A stretch of 64,000 nucleotides of DNA from Streptococcus sp. D7B5 (GCF_029691405.1 NZ_CP121467.1:558001-622000); one strand, 5' to 3'; shown: positions 1 through 7,415, counted from the first letter of the stretch. Notes: generated from the sequence alone by a model not told the origin. Program-made: numbers and translations.

Positions 1-200
1 GCTGGAGTTGGATTGATGGCAGTAACCAAGATTAATTTCCCAACTGGATTGCTCTCAACTGCACGAATTTTATCAAAGCTGAGTTTAGCCTTATACTTCC
101 CGTACAATTCCAAATCGTCGTAAGAAATACCAAGTTTCTCAACAACATCAACGATTGGTTTCAACTCAATACTCTGTGCGATTTCAATATCTGTTTTCAT
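1..200 (-). CDS. fhs: Formate-tetrahydrofolate ligase, N-terminal part (cut by window edge)
   Basis: This is the first 66 codons of Fhs, which uses ATP to join formate to tetrahydrofolate and makes 10-formyl-THF for purine and fMet synthesis. The reading frame begins [16 protein letters not shown] and runs off the left edge just after INPTPA, immediately before the expected nucleotide-binding loop. The ATG at 200 is preceded by AGAGGAG at a normal distance. A -10 hexamer lies at 234-239 inside a dyad (223-244). Identification rests on the distinctive family N-terminus; the catalytic regions are outside the window. Confidence 0.93.
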
Positions 201-222
201 TCAAAACTCCTCTAACCTCTAA

Positions 223-244
223 TGTGATAATTCATTATATCACA
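223..244. promoter_or_regulatory. Inverted repeat over the fhs -10 region
   Basis: Perfect 7-base arms TGTGATA (223-229) and TATCACA (238-244) flank an 8-base spacer. On the minus strand the dyad contains TATAAT (234-239), the likely fhs -10 box, while no good -35 is visible. It looks like a repressor operator, but its regulator is unknown. The arm spacing (TGTGA-N12-TCACA) is too wide for a CRP/FNR site. Confidence 0.45.
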
Positions 245-339
245 AAACAAGATTTTTAACATCCATAAACTCTCTAAACGTTCGTAAATATCATTGTTTT
301 AAAGATTTTTAGGGCTCTTTTGAAAATTTTATATGGCTT

Positions 340-356
340 TATAGTTATAAACTATA
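340..356. promoter_or_regulatory. MetR/MtaR-like palindrome between fhs and coaB
   Basis: The sequence TATAGTTATAAACTATA has perfect 7-base arms around ATA. It matches the streptococcal methionine-regulator (LysR type, MtaR/MetR) box TATAGTTTnAAACTATA as I recall it, with one mismatch. It lies about 73-89 bases upstream of the predicted coaB start, a typical LysR position, and about 115-130 bases upstream of the fhs start. Which gene it serves cannot be told from sequence. Confidence 0.5.
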
Positions 357-393
357 GTGTAGCTTCGTTTTTCCAAAAATTTATCGCTTTCAT

Positions 394-422
394 TTTACTT
401 ACTGTTTATTTTTGTGTACAAT
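394..422 (+). promoter_or_regulatory. coaB promoter, predicted leaderless
   Basis: The -35 TTTACT (394-399), a 17-base spacer and the -10 TACAAT (417-422) form a good SigA promoter. Six bases (AGTCCT) separate the -10 from the coaB ATG, so transcription should start at or next to the A of the start codon. No Shine-Dalgarno sequence precedes the ATG. Confidence 0.6.
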
Positions 423-428
423 AGTCCT

Positions 429-1118
429 ATGAAAATTTTAGTTACGTCAGGCGGCACAAGTGAAGCAATCGATAGCGTCCGCTCTATCACGAATCACTCG
501 ACTGGTCGCTTGGGGAAAATTATTACCGAAACCCTACTTGCTGCTGGTCATGAGATTTGTCTGATTACTACTCCTAGTGCTCTTAAGCCAGAACCTCATC
601 GCCATCTAACCATTCTAGAAATCAAAAATACGAATGATCTTCTTTTAGAGATGAAAAAGTGTGTTCAAGATTATCAGGTCTTGATTCATTCGATGGCAGT
701 TTCTGACTACACTCCTGTTTATATGACGGGACTAGATGAAGTTAAGACGAGCTCTAATCTGGAAGAATTATTAGACAAGCAAAATATAGAAGCTAAGATT
801 TCTTCAACTGATGAGGTTCAGATCTTATTCCTGAAAAAAACACCCAAAATCATCTCTCTAGTCAAGGAATGGAATCCTGCCATTCATCTGATTGGGTTTA
901 AATTGCTGGTTGATGTCTCTGAGGATTATCTCATTGAGATCGCACGAAAGAGTCTTATCAAGAACCAAGCAGACTTAATCATTGCAAATGACCTGACTCA
1001 AATTTCAGCAAATCAGCATCGCGCAATCTTTGTTGAGAAAGAGGAACTCCAAACCGTTCAAACCAAAGAGGAAATAGCAAACCTCCTCCTTGAAAAAATT
1101 CAAGCATACGATTCATAG
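429..1118 (+). CDS. coaB: Phosphopantothenate-cysteine ligase
   Basis: CoaB activates 4'-phosphopantothenate (with CTP in most bacteria) and joins it to cysteine in coenzyme A synthesis. At 229 residues it is the stand-alone streptococcal form rather than the fused CoaBC of most bacteria. The N-terminal SGGTSEAID loop, NHSTGRLG near residue 22 and HSMAVSDYTP near residue 90 are family hallmarks. The frame is open back to a GTG at 414, but that codon sits inside the -10 region, so the ATG at 429 is chosen. coaC follows after 11 bases and supplies the next pathway step. There is no ribosome binding site, in keeping with a leaderless transcript. Confidence 0.93.
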   Translation: MKILVTSGGTSEAIDSVRSITNHSTGRLGKIITETLLAAGHEICLITTPSALKPEPHRHLTILEIKNTNDLLLEMKKCVQDYQVLIHSMAVSDYTPVYMTGLDEVKTSSNLEELLDKQNIEAKISSTDEVQILFLKKTPKIISLVKEWNPAIHLIGFKLLVDVSEDYLIEIARKSLIKNQADLIIANDLTQISANQHRAIFVEKEELQTVQTKEEIANLLLEKIQAYDS

Positions 1119-1129
1119 AAAGGAAAGCC

Positions 1130-1681
1130 ATGGCAAATATTCTCATCGCAGTAACAGGTTCCATTGCCTCCTATAAAGCAGCTGACCTAGTCAGTTCCTT
1201 GAAGAAACAAGGCCATCAGGTCACTGTCTTAATGACTGAGGCAGCGAGAGAGTTTATCCAACCGTTGACACTACAGGTCCTCTCTCAAAATCCTGTCCAC
1301 CTTGATGTCATGAAGGAACCAGCTCCTGATCAAGTCAATCATATCGAACTAGGCAAAAGGACTGACCTTTTTATTGTTGTTCCTGCTACTGCTAATACCA
1401 TTGCCAAACTAGCACACGGATTTGCTGACAACATGGTGACAAGTACAGCACTTGCCTTGCCAGACCACGTCAAAAAGTTAGTCGCACCAGCCATGAATAC
1501 AAAGATGTATGACCATCCGGCAACTCAGGCTAATCTAAAAACATTAAAGACCTATGGTTATCAGATCATCTCTCCAAAAGAATCTCTACTAGCCTGTGGC
1601 GATCACGGCAAAGGCGCCCTAGCTGACCTGAATACTATATTAGAAAGAATAAAGGAAACCCTCGATGAACAAACGCTCTAA
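1130..1681 (+). CDS. coaC: Phosphopantothenoylcysteine decarboxylase
   Basis: CoaC is the FMN-dependent enzyme that decarboxylates 4'-phosphopantothenoylcysteine to 4'-phosphopantetheine. The 183-residue HFCD flavoprotein shows the N-terminal GSIASYKAADL flavin loop, the active-site region around NHIELGK, the substrate-clamp motif PAMNTKMY, and ACGDHGKG with the conserved cysteine. It follows coaB closely with RBS GAAAGGAAAG. Its 3' end overlaps the next ORF by 17 bases, so the pantothenate transporter is probably translationally coupled. Confidence 0.95.
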   Translation: MANILIAVTGSIASYKAADLVSSLKKQGHQVTVLMTEAAREFIQPLTLQVLSQNPVHLDVMKEPAPDQVNHIELGKRTDLFIVVPATANTIAKLAHGFADNMVTSTALALPDHVKKLVAPAMNTKMYDHPATQANLKTLKTYGYQIISPKESLLACGDHGKGALADLNTILERIKETLDEQTL

Positions 1682-2228
1682 CATTGCCCCAATTGCTATC
1701 TTTTTTGCAGTTATGCTCGTTATCCACTTTTTGAGTTCTATCCTATTTAACCTTTTCCCATTCCCAATTAAACCTACTATCGTTCATATTCCAGTCATTA
1801 TTGCTAGTATCATCTATGGTCCTCGGGTTGGGGTTACACTTGGTTTTCTTATGGGACTATTGAGCTTAACGGTAAATACGATTACCATCCTTCCAACCAG
1901 CTACCTCTTCTCACCATTCGTACCGAACGGAAACATTTACTCTGCGATTATCGCTATTGTCCCTCGCGTTTTGATTGGGCTGACACCTTACTTGGTTTAT
2001 AAATTATTAAAAAACAGAACAGGTCTCATCTTTGCTGGTGCTCTCGGTTCACTTACCAACACCGTCTTTGTCCTTGGGGGAATCTTCTTCCTTTTTGGAA
2101 ATGTCTTCGATGGCAATATCCAAAAACTCCTAGCAACTGTCATCTCTACAAACTCAATCGCTGAATTGATTATCTCAGCTATCCTAACTGTAGCGATTGT
2201 CCCACGTCTAGAAACCCTTAAGAAATAA
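1665..2228 (+). CDS. panT: ECF transporter substrate-binding (S) component, probably for pantothenate
   Basis: A 187-residue, very hydrophobic protein with about six membrane segments, typical of ECF S components that bind a vitamin and dock to a shared EcfA-A'-T energy module. The energy module is not in this window, as expected for a group II ECF protein. Specificity is inferred from context: the gene overlaps coaC by 17 bases in an operon of CoA synthesis from pantothenate. PanT-type S components are known from Firmicutes. It ends at a bidirectional terminator (2235-2263). The protein family is secure; the substrate is likely but unproven. Confidence 0.8.
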   Translation: MNKRSNIAPIAIFFAVMLVIHFLSSILFNLFPFPIKPTIVHIPVIIASIIYGPRVGVTLGFLMGLLSLTVNTITILPTSYLFSPFVPNGNIYSAIIAIVPRVLIGLTPYLVYKLLKNRTGLIFAGALGSLTNTVFVLGGIFFLFGNVFDGNIQKLLATVISTNSIAELIISAILTVAIVPRLETLKK

Positions 2229-2230
2229 AA

Positions 2231-2267
2231 AAACAACTCCACTTTCATCCTGAAGGTGGAGTTTTAG
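2231..2267. terminator. Bidirectional terminator between panT and a convergent membrane-protein gene
   Basis: The 11-bp stem AACTCCACTTT (2235-2245) / AAGGTGGAGTT (2253-2263) has a 7-base loop. The T run is short on the plus strand (TTTT) and long on the minus strand (TTGTTTTTTT), so it probably ends the minus-strand gene most efficiently and panT less so. Confidence 0.8.
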
Positions 2268-2270
2268 CAT

Positions 2271-2630
2271 TTAAAACATGAGAAACATCAATAGAATGTG
2301 AAAGGCAAAGCGCAGGAGTTGATACGAAAGAGGTGTAGGTTGCTGACTTTTCTGACTATCCAAATATAGGGTTAGTGATAGAAAAACCAAACCAAATGCA
2401 ATCACCAATCTGACGAAATAAGCAATTTCGAGTATTGCTGCCATCAAAAGAAAACCTAATAAAGGAAGGCTAAAGAGTGAAACAGCCAGACTGCTTGCTA
2501 ATAGAGAGAGTAGCGAAAGGACCAATAAACTATAAACTAGGAAGCGAGTCCAACCTGAGACTACTTTCCCTTCACTTTTCTGTTTTGACATCATCACGAT
2601 TACCACGATTAGGTAAACAAAAAGTATCAT
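2271..2630 (-). CDS. Small membrane protein of unknown function
   Basis: Encodes 119 residues with about four hydrophobic segments and a short basic stretch (SKQKSEGK) after the first. I do not recognise a family. The frame is open from a GTG at 2633, but the ATG at 2630 sits better behind the GAGGAG ribosome binding site. It is a single gene between the CoA and niacin operons, convergent with panT and divergent from niaX. No regulatory sequence is evident. Confidence 0.65.
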   Translation of the reverse strand: MILFVYLIVVIVMMSKQKSEGKVVSGWTRFLVYSLLVLSLLSLLASSLAVSLFSLPLLGFLLMAAILEIAYFVRLVIAFGLVFLSLTLYLDSQKSQQPTPLSYQLLRFAFHILLMFLMF

Positions 2631-2704
2631 CACAATTTCTCCTCAGTTCCTATTATTCTTTACCACATTTTAACCAAATTTTCCTGAAAAATCAATAATA
2701 CTTC

Positions 2705-2733
2705 TTGACTTGATTGGTGATTTATTGTACTAT
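2705..2733 (+). promoter_or_regulatory. niaX-niaR promoter
   Basis: -35 TTGACT (2705-2710), 17-base spacer and -10 TACTAT (2728-2733). The predicted start, near 2740, falls inside the NiaR operator. Confidence 0.75.
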
Positions 2734-2755
2734 ACTTGTGTATATACAGATAAAT
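2733..2755 (+). promoter_or_regulatory. NiaR operator
   Basis: The element begins TACTTGTGTATATACAG and agrees at almost every position with the published streptococcal NiaR site TACWRGTGTMTWKACA as I recall it. It contains a TGT...ACA dyad. It covers the end of the -10 box and the start site of niaX-niaR, so NiaR bound with its niacin-derived co-repressor would block transcription of its own operon. Confidence 0.75.
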
Positions 2756-2765
2756 GGAGGTTCTT

Positions 2766-3293
2766 ATGGATATACGGAAAAAAACGCAGTTTATGACTAT
2801 GACTGCCCTACTCACTGCAATAGCGATTTTGATTCCAATCATTATGCCTTTTAAAATCGTTATCCCACCGGCTTCTTACACCTTGGGAAGTCATATCCCC
2901 ATCTTTATCGCCATGTTTCTTTCTCCTTTGATGGCTGCTTTTGTGATTATTGCTTCTAGTCTTGGTTTCCTGATGGCTGGCTATCCTCCTGTTATTGTAC
3001 TTCGTGCCTTCTCTCACATTGTTTTTGGTACTTTGGGAGCTTTGTACTTAAAGAAATTCCCTGAAACCTTGGATAAACCAAAGACATCTTGGATTTTTAA
3101 CTTTGTTTTGGGTGTTGTTCATGCTATCGCTGAAGTAATAGCTTGTATTATCTTCTATGCTACTTCAGGGACAAATGTTGAAAATATGTTTTATGTTCTC
3201 TTTGTCCTAGTTGGTTTTGGCACAATCGTCCATAGTATGGTAGACTATACATTAGCACTAGCTGTCTATAAAGTGCTTCGAAAACGTCGCTAA
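2766..3293 (+). CDS. niaX: Niacin-specific ECF transporter S component
   Basis: A 175-residue membrane protein with six predicted helices, the S component that captures niacin for the shared ECF module. The assignment rests on the sequence (hydrophobic pattern with IPPASYTLGSHIPIFIAMF near residue 33) and on its operon with niaR behind a NiaR operator. An upstream in-frame ATG at 2754 overlaps the TGGAGG ribosome binding site (2755-2760), so the ATG at 2766 is the true start. The gene is followed after 11 bases by niaR. Confidence 0.88.
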   Translation: MDIRKKTQFMTMTALLTAIAILIPIIMPFKIVIPPASYTLGSHIPIFIAMFLSPLMAAFVIIASSLGFLMAGYPPVIVLRAFSHIVFGTLGALYLKKFPETLDKPKTSWIFNFVLGVVHAIAEVIACIIFYATSGTNVENMFYVLFVLVGFGTIVHSMVDYTLALAVYKVLRKRR

Positions 3294-3304
3294 AAGGAAA
3301 AACT

Positions 3305-3820
3305 ATGACAAAGGATCGCAAACAAGCTCTTCTCAAACTGTTAAAAGAGGCGCCAAAAGCTCTCAATGGTCAAACCTTGGCTGAACACTTCCATGTTACG
3401 CGCCAGGTCATTGTACAGGACATCGCTATTCTCCGAGCAGATGGAGCTCCTATCCTATCCACCAATCGTGGCTATATCTACAAAGAAAATGATGCCAGCC
3501 CCTACGTGCACAAACTCTTTAAAGTGAAACATGAACTGGAAGAAATCGGTCAGGAACTACTAGCTATTGTAGACAATGGCGGACGCGTTCAAAATATCTT
3601 AATCGATCATCCCGTTTATGGAGAAATTGAAACCCTACTCAAACTCACTTGCCGTCGAGATGTCCAGCACTTTCTAGAACAAGTCGAGAATTCAGACTTT
3701 AGACCCCTTTCTGAATTGACAGATGGCATTCATTACCACCTTGTTGAAGCCGAGACACAACAAGACCTCCACTATATCGAGGAGGCCTTGGATCAGTTGG
3801 GTTATTTAGTAAAAGACTAG
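3305..3820 (+). CDS. niaR: Transcriptional repressor of niacin metabolism
   Basis: NiaR (YrxA) represses niacin-uptake and NAD-synthesis genes when niacin is plentiful. The 171-residue protein has an N-terminal winged HTH (residues 5-60, with LAEHFHVTRQVIVQDIAILRADG) and a C-terminal 3H domain (about 75-170) named for its three conserved histidines; candidates are HPVYGE, HYHLVEA and nearby His. It is co-transcribed with niaX and so autoregulated by the operator at 2733-2755. Its last four bases overlap the convergent mutX stop. Confidence 0.92.
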   Translation: MTKDRKQALLKLLKEAPKALNGQTLAEHFHVTRQVIVQDIAILRADGAPILSTNRGYIYKENDASPYVHKLFKVKHELEEIGQELLAIVDNGGRVQNILIDHPVYGEIETLLKLTCRRDVQHFLEQVENSDFRPLSELTDGIHYHLVEAETQQDLHYIEEALDQLGYLVKD

Positions 3821-4284
3821 AAAATTTCTTTCTCCCAGCCGTCCTCTGTACGGTGGCGATAGAAGAACTCTGACTTGTCAGGTGCTTCCATCATTTCCAT
3901 CAGAGGCAACATATCATAGGCCAGTTCCAAGTTTGGAATCTGGTCTTTTTCTACCCAAGAAACTTCTCCTTCTTTTGAGGATTGGAGACTTCCAGTAAAC
4001 TCTGTCGCCTTATAGCAAACGACGATGTAGCGCCCACCTGTGTCTAAGGGCCAATTTTTAATACCAACCAGTTGGGGATTCTGAATCGTTAGACCAGTTT
4101 CTTCATAAATCTCACGAATGACAGACTCGACAAAGGACTCGCCATTCTCAACATGTCCTCCTGGAAAGGCATAGCCAGACCAGCGATTGTTTTCAGGAGA
4201 GCGGTATTGCATGACTACTCGCTTATTTTCTAAATCTTCGATTAGACAGATGTTGGTTAAAATGGTTGATTGTGCTCGAGACAT
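3817..4284 (-). CDS. mutX: NUDIX hydrolase, 8-oxo-dGTP diphosphatase type
   Basis: Encodes 155 residues with a complete Nudix box, GGHVENGESFVESVIREIYE followed by ETGL (about residues 42-65), fitting GX5EX7REUXEEXGU. The pneumococcal homologue MutX cleans the nucleotide pool of oxidised dGTP and lowers mutation, and this gene has the same neighbours (niaR side and uvrB side). The convergent overlap with niaR is four bases (CTAG serves both stops). The substrate is taken from the family and not provable here. Confidence 0.85.
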   Translation of the reverse strand: MSRAQSTILTNICLIEDLENKRVVMQYRSPENNRWSGYAFPGGHVENGESFVESVIREIYEETGLTIQNPQLVGIKNWPLDTGGRYIVVCYKATEFTGSLQSSKEGEVSWVEKDQIPNLELAYDMLPLMEMMEAPDKSEFFYRHRTEDGWEKEIF

Positions 4285-4307
4285 GGACTTGCTCGCTTTC
4301 TAAGTTA

Positions 4308-4751
4308 TTAAAATGTATCTTCGTTGTATTTTACTTCTGACTTCATGATAAAGGGATTGATCAATTCATGATGTTCATAGGTACTATGGACTATAAAACC
4401 TCGAACAATGATGATTTCTTTATCTTGCATATGATAGTCAATATTGATGGGAATGGCTGGATTTGGGATAATTGACAAAACAAAGAAGGCCATAAACCAA
4501 AGATAAAGTGCCACCAATCCACTAAAAAATTGAAAAATAAGGTGGTACCATTGAAAATCTCTTATTCTATAAAAGATTCTCCAGGGATGGATTAAGACAG
4601 TCAAACAAAGAATGAAAAACCAACTATTCCACAAAATTGGCGTAAAGGATAGGCCAAAAACCAACAAGATCAAATGAAGGATCACAAAAGCTAGCAAAGC
4701 CAAATAGAGTGTTTTAAATGAAAATAACTTACTTAGATTTTCTTTTGTCAT
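4308..4751 (-). CDS. Membrane protein of unknown function with soluble C-terminal tail
   Basis: Encodes 147 residues: about three or four hydrophobic helices in the first 100 and a polar tail (residues 105-147) containing IDYHMQDKEIIIVRGFIVHS. It is last in a row of four small membrane-protein genes and overlaps the previous one by 23 bases, so they are surely co-transcribed. Unlike the other three it lacks the aromatic YIW-PI motif and does not look like a paralogue. Function unknown. Confidence 0.65.
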   Translation of the reverse strand: MTKENLSKLFSFKTLYLALLAFVILHLILLVFGLSFTPILWNSWFFILCLTVLIHPWRIFYRIRDFQWYHLIFQFFSGLVALYLWFMAFFVLSIIPNPAIPINIDYHMQDKEIIIVRGFIVHSTYEHHELINPFIMKSEVKYNEDTF

Positions 4752-5286
4752 GATTATTCCTCTTTTTGTCCTTATATTTCAAAATGACCATTAATATCGC
4801 TGGAATGATGAAAAAGATTAGACAGGTAGTAATTGGAAGCCAGATGTAGCGATAATCAACAGATAATAAGGAAGGAATTATTTTAACATTTCTCCCTTTC
4901 ACCCCAACAATTAAGTGGAGGAGAAAAATAGGTCCATTTATGTATAGAAAAGTTTTTAAAAATCCTTGTACTGAAGCCTTATTGCTAAAACCATCTCTAA
5001 AAATACCTTGATAAAGTGTGTGAACCAAAAAGACAAAATTCATAATAATTGGCAAGACATAGGACATTTCTTGATATGGTTTCGGGATAAGTGACGTCCC
5101 GAACAATACATACATGATACCAAAAATAGATAATAATATTATACCACCATCCATAAAAGAAGCAATCTTTGAATGTCTTTCCTGCCACAATTGGACGTGA
5201 GCTACCAAAGAATACTTTTTCTGGATTTTTCTCATTTGTCTGTTCTGTTGTTTGATCTTCTTTTGTCTCTTAGTCTTTCGTTCCAT
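4729..5286 (-). CDS. Tandem-paralogue membrane protein, copy 3
   Basis: Encodes 185 residues. A lysine/arginine/glutamine-rich cytosolic N-terminus (about 30 residues) leads to ERHSKIASFMD, then four membrane helices with LLHLIVGVKGR and LLSVDYRYIWLPI before the last helix, and a charged tail. The same order (HRxxxxxLD, hLLVGxxxR, S-Y-W-PI, basic end) recurs in the next two genes upstream, showing duplication and divergence. The start is supported by AGGAGG at 5293-5298. The gene begins within the 3' end of its upstream neighbour (55-base overlap). I recognise no family. Confidence 0.65.
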   Translation of the reverse strand: MERKTKRQKKIKQQNRQMRKIQKKYSLVAHVQLWQERHSKIASFMDGGIILLSIFGIMYVLFGTSLIPKPYQEMSYVLPIIMNFVFLVHTLYQGIFRDGFSNKASVQGFLKTFLYINGPIFLLHLIVGVKGRNVKIIPSLLSVDYRYIWLPITTCLIFFIIPAILMVILKYKDKKRNNHDKRKSK

Positions 5287-5801
5287 TTACGCCTCCTTCT
5301 TCTCTTTTCTATCCGTATAATCAAAAGCAGAATTCCCAGCCCCAAGAAAAAGAAAAATAGATAACTTACAATAGGAACCCAGACATAGGCTGGATCCATA
5401 GAAATTATAGGAGGGAAATTCGTTGACTTACGACGTCCTAGCCAATTCAGACCTACCAAGAGATGAAAGGGAAAAAGAAGACCATTGAACCCAATAAATC
5501 CCCATGAAAAGTAACGCCATTTCTGAAGTTTATCACTACTAAAACGAAAGACAAGGAAATAGGTTGATAAGATCAGAAGGATAAGATTGAAGCTTAAGGG
5601 GGAAAGATAGTTCATGCTCGGTAATAGATAACTAATGTAAGAGGCGGCAAGAAATGATACAAACATAGATCCAAATAATACACTCGTATCCAAAAGTTGA
5701 GCAATCCTTCTGTGCCTTTCCATCCAAAGAAAAATCCTCTTAGTCCAAGAAGACTTTTCGTTTGTCTTATACTTCATTTGCCTACTCATCTTCATTTTCA
5801 T
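5232..5801 (-). CDS. Tandem-paralogue membrane protein, copy 2
   Basis: Encodes 189 residues with four predicted helices, a basic N-terminal tail (KMKMSRQMKYK), the ERHRRIAQLLD element near residue 29, PFHLLVGLNWLGRR and ISMDPAYVWVPI before the last helix, and a strongly basic C-terminus rich in Arg and Lys. It is clearly related to the genes on both sides at low identity. It overlaps its upstream neighbour by 20 bases and its downstream neighbour by 55. The long basic tail may bind acidic lipid or nucleic acid, but that is only a guess. Function unknown. Confidence 0.65.
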   Translation of the reverse strand: MKMKMSRQMKYKTNEKSSWTKRIFLWMERHRRIAQLLDTSVLFGSMFVSFLAASYISYLLPSMNYLSPLSFNLILLILSTYFLVFRFSSDKLQKWRYFSWGFIGFNGLLFPFHLLVGLNWLGRRKSTNFPPIISMDPAYVWVPIVSYLFFFFLGLGILLLIIRIEKRRRRRKWNERLRDKRRSNNRTDK

Positions 5802-6285
5802 CTACTCCTTTTTTTGAACCTTTAGAGAGAAAGAAGATTGCCAGAGTTAACATCAAGACTAGAAGGTAGACAACAATAGGAAACCAGATATAGGATGACT
5901 CCAGTGAAAACAAAGGTGACAGAACAACTCTTCCTCTTTTTCTCACGCCAATCAGTTGAAAAATGAAGCTAAGGATATTGATATAAATAAAGGGTTCACA
6001 AAATCTTTTAAGGGTCCTTTCTTTTTCAGTTTTCACTGACAAAAAGAGAGCATAGAACCTATTACCCAAAATAAAAAGATTCAATTGCAAGGGAAATAAA
6101 AGCTCTCTGTACCGAAAATCAGCTGGAATGCTTTTGTTCTGTGATGTTGTAAATTCTATAACTAGGAACAAGATGATATAAAAGACAATATCAAGCATAA
6201 ATTTGACAAATCGATGCCCTTGTAACCAAAAACGAACAGAATCTAACCCTGATGACTTCTTATACTTCGTCTCTTTCAAATTCAT
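5782..6285 (-). CDS. Tandem-paralogue membrane protein, copy 1
   Basis: Encodes 167 residues with four predicted helices. It shares with the two following genes the QGHRFVKFMLD element near residue 25, a QLIGVRKRGR loop and LFSLESSYIWFPI ahead of the last helix. Unlike copy 2 it ends in an acidic tail (GVDENEDE). It is first in the four-gene row. RBS AGAAAG precedes the ATG at a weak but normal distance. No family recognised. Confidence 0.65.
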   Translation of the reverse strand: MNLKETKYKKSSGLDSVRFWLQGHRFVKFMLDIVFYIILFLVIEFTTSQNKSIPADFRYRELLFPLQLNLFILGNRFYALFLSVKTEKERTLKRFCEPFIYINILSFIFQLIGVRKRGRVVLSPLFSLESSYIWFPIVVYLLVLMLTLAIFFLSKGSKKGVDENEDE

Positions 6286-6374
6286 AATAACTTCTTTCTA
6301 TTTAAAATATCTGCTAAAACGTGATTTTTTGTTCATTGAGTAATCTGAAAACAAAATCGCAATTCTACCAGTAT

Positions 6375-6878
6375 TTAAGTCTCAGATTTTGAGGATTTCT
6401 TACGTACCATTCTAATTTCAGTGATAGGTTTTCCAAGGTCAAGTATTTTTTCTTGCCCATCAAAAGTAAAACCCATTTTTTGATAGAATGCAATGGCTCG
6501 CTTATTCCCTTTTAATACCCATAAAAATATTTCAGAGAACTGTTCAAGAGTAGACAGAGCTTCCTTCATTAACTTCTGAGCAATACCTTTTCCATAATAG
6601 TCTTTTAAAACATATAAGGCAATAATTTCACCAGCTTGAAGAGTCTCATCACGAAAGTTTCCATAACTGATAAAACCAACTACCTTCATGCCATCTATCG
6701 CAATCAATGTATTTTTAGGATATTTTTGACTAAAGAATCGACATCTTTCTAATGTCATCGTCTCCTGAAATTCTGCAGGTAAAAGATCATCATAAGCCTC
6801 TCTCCACGTTTGCCAATGAACGAAGGATTTACCTTCTATCTCTTCAGGAGTTTCCATTTGTTTGATAGTTAGGTTCAT
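6375..6878 (-). CDS. GNAT family N-acetyltransferase
   Basis: Encodes 167 residues of a Gcn5-related acetyltransferase that would move the acetyl group of acetyl-CoA to an amine. The acetyl-CoA loop reads YYGKGIAQKLMKEAL (about residues 94-108, R/QxxGxG/A pattern) after the IIALYVLKDY strand, and NKRAIAFYQKMGF near residue 130 is the usual motif B. The substrate is unknown. Its start overlaps the end of the preceding acetyltransferase gene by 35 bases, with GGAG upstream, indicating one transcript. Confidence 0.85.
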   Translation of the reverse strand: MNLTIKQMETPEEIEGKSFVHWQTWREAYDDLLPAEFQETMTLERCRFFSQKYPKNTLIAIDGMKVVGFISYGNFRDETLQAGEIIALYVLKDYYGKGIAQKLMKEALSTLEQFSEIFLWVLKGNKRAIAFYQKMGFTFDGQEKILDLGKPITEIRMVRKKSSKSET

Positions 6879-7407
6879 TTATTTTACTCCATTCTTCTCT
6901 CAGAATACCATATTTAATACTATCAAAATATTTGCCTTGGTAATAACGAACTTTTGGAATATGAGCTTCTTTTTTCATTCTTAATTTTTCAGCAAGTTTT
7001 ACCATACCAAGATTTCCTGACCAAGTTGTCAAACCAAGATGCTCCAACACCAAGTAATCCTTAAATGTCCGATCTATCCATTGTAGCATAGCAGCTTTTC
7101 CAATGCCAGAGTTCCAAAATTTGTTATCATAAATACAAATCCCCAATTCCATCCATCTTGTTTGTTTACATACCCAGTAGCGCGAAACAGTCCCAACTAA
7201 TTTATCATCAACAAAAATACCAAGGCGATTTGAGTTGTTTAGAGTAGATTCTGATTTTTGTAGTTTAAATTCTTGAAAATTAGGAAAATGCTGATAATCG
7301 TCATAATAGGGAGCATCATACTGCTTCCAAATTGGATTAGATTGTGAATAAGCAATTTCCCACAAAGACACCAAATCTTCTTCATTTAGTTTTCTTAAAT
7401 AAACCAT
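6844..7407 (-). CDS. GNAT family N-acetyltransferase (RimJ/RimL-like)
   Basis: Encodes 187 residues of an acetyltransferase with the RimJ/RimL look: ELGICIYDNKFWNSGIGKAA around residues 90-110 carries the acetyl-CoA loop, and HLGLTTWSGNLGMVKLAEKL is the motif B region. The target is unknown; relatives modify ribosomal proteins, small amines or antibiotics. It is flanked at 8 bases by the quinone reductase gene and overlaps the next GNAT gene, so the three form one small operon. Confidence 0.82.
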   Translation of the reverse strand: MVYLRKLNEEDLVSLWEIAYSQSNPIWKQYDAPYYDDYQHFPNFQEFKLQKSESTLNNSNRLGIFVDDKLVGTVSRYWVCKQTRWMELGICIYDNKFWNSGIGKAAMLQWIDRTFKDYLVLEHLGLTTWSGNLGMVKLAEKLRMKKEAHIPKVRYYQGKYFDSIKYGILREEWSKINEPNYQTNGNS

Positions 7408-7415
7408 ACTTTTTC

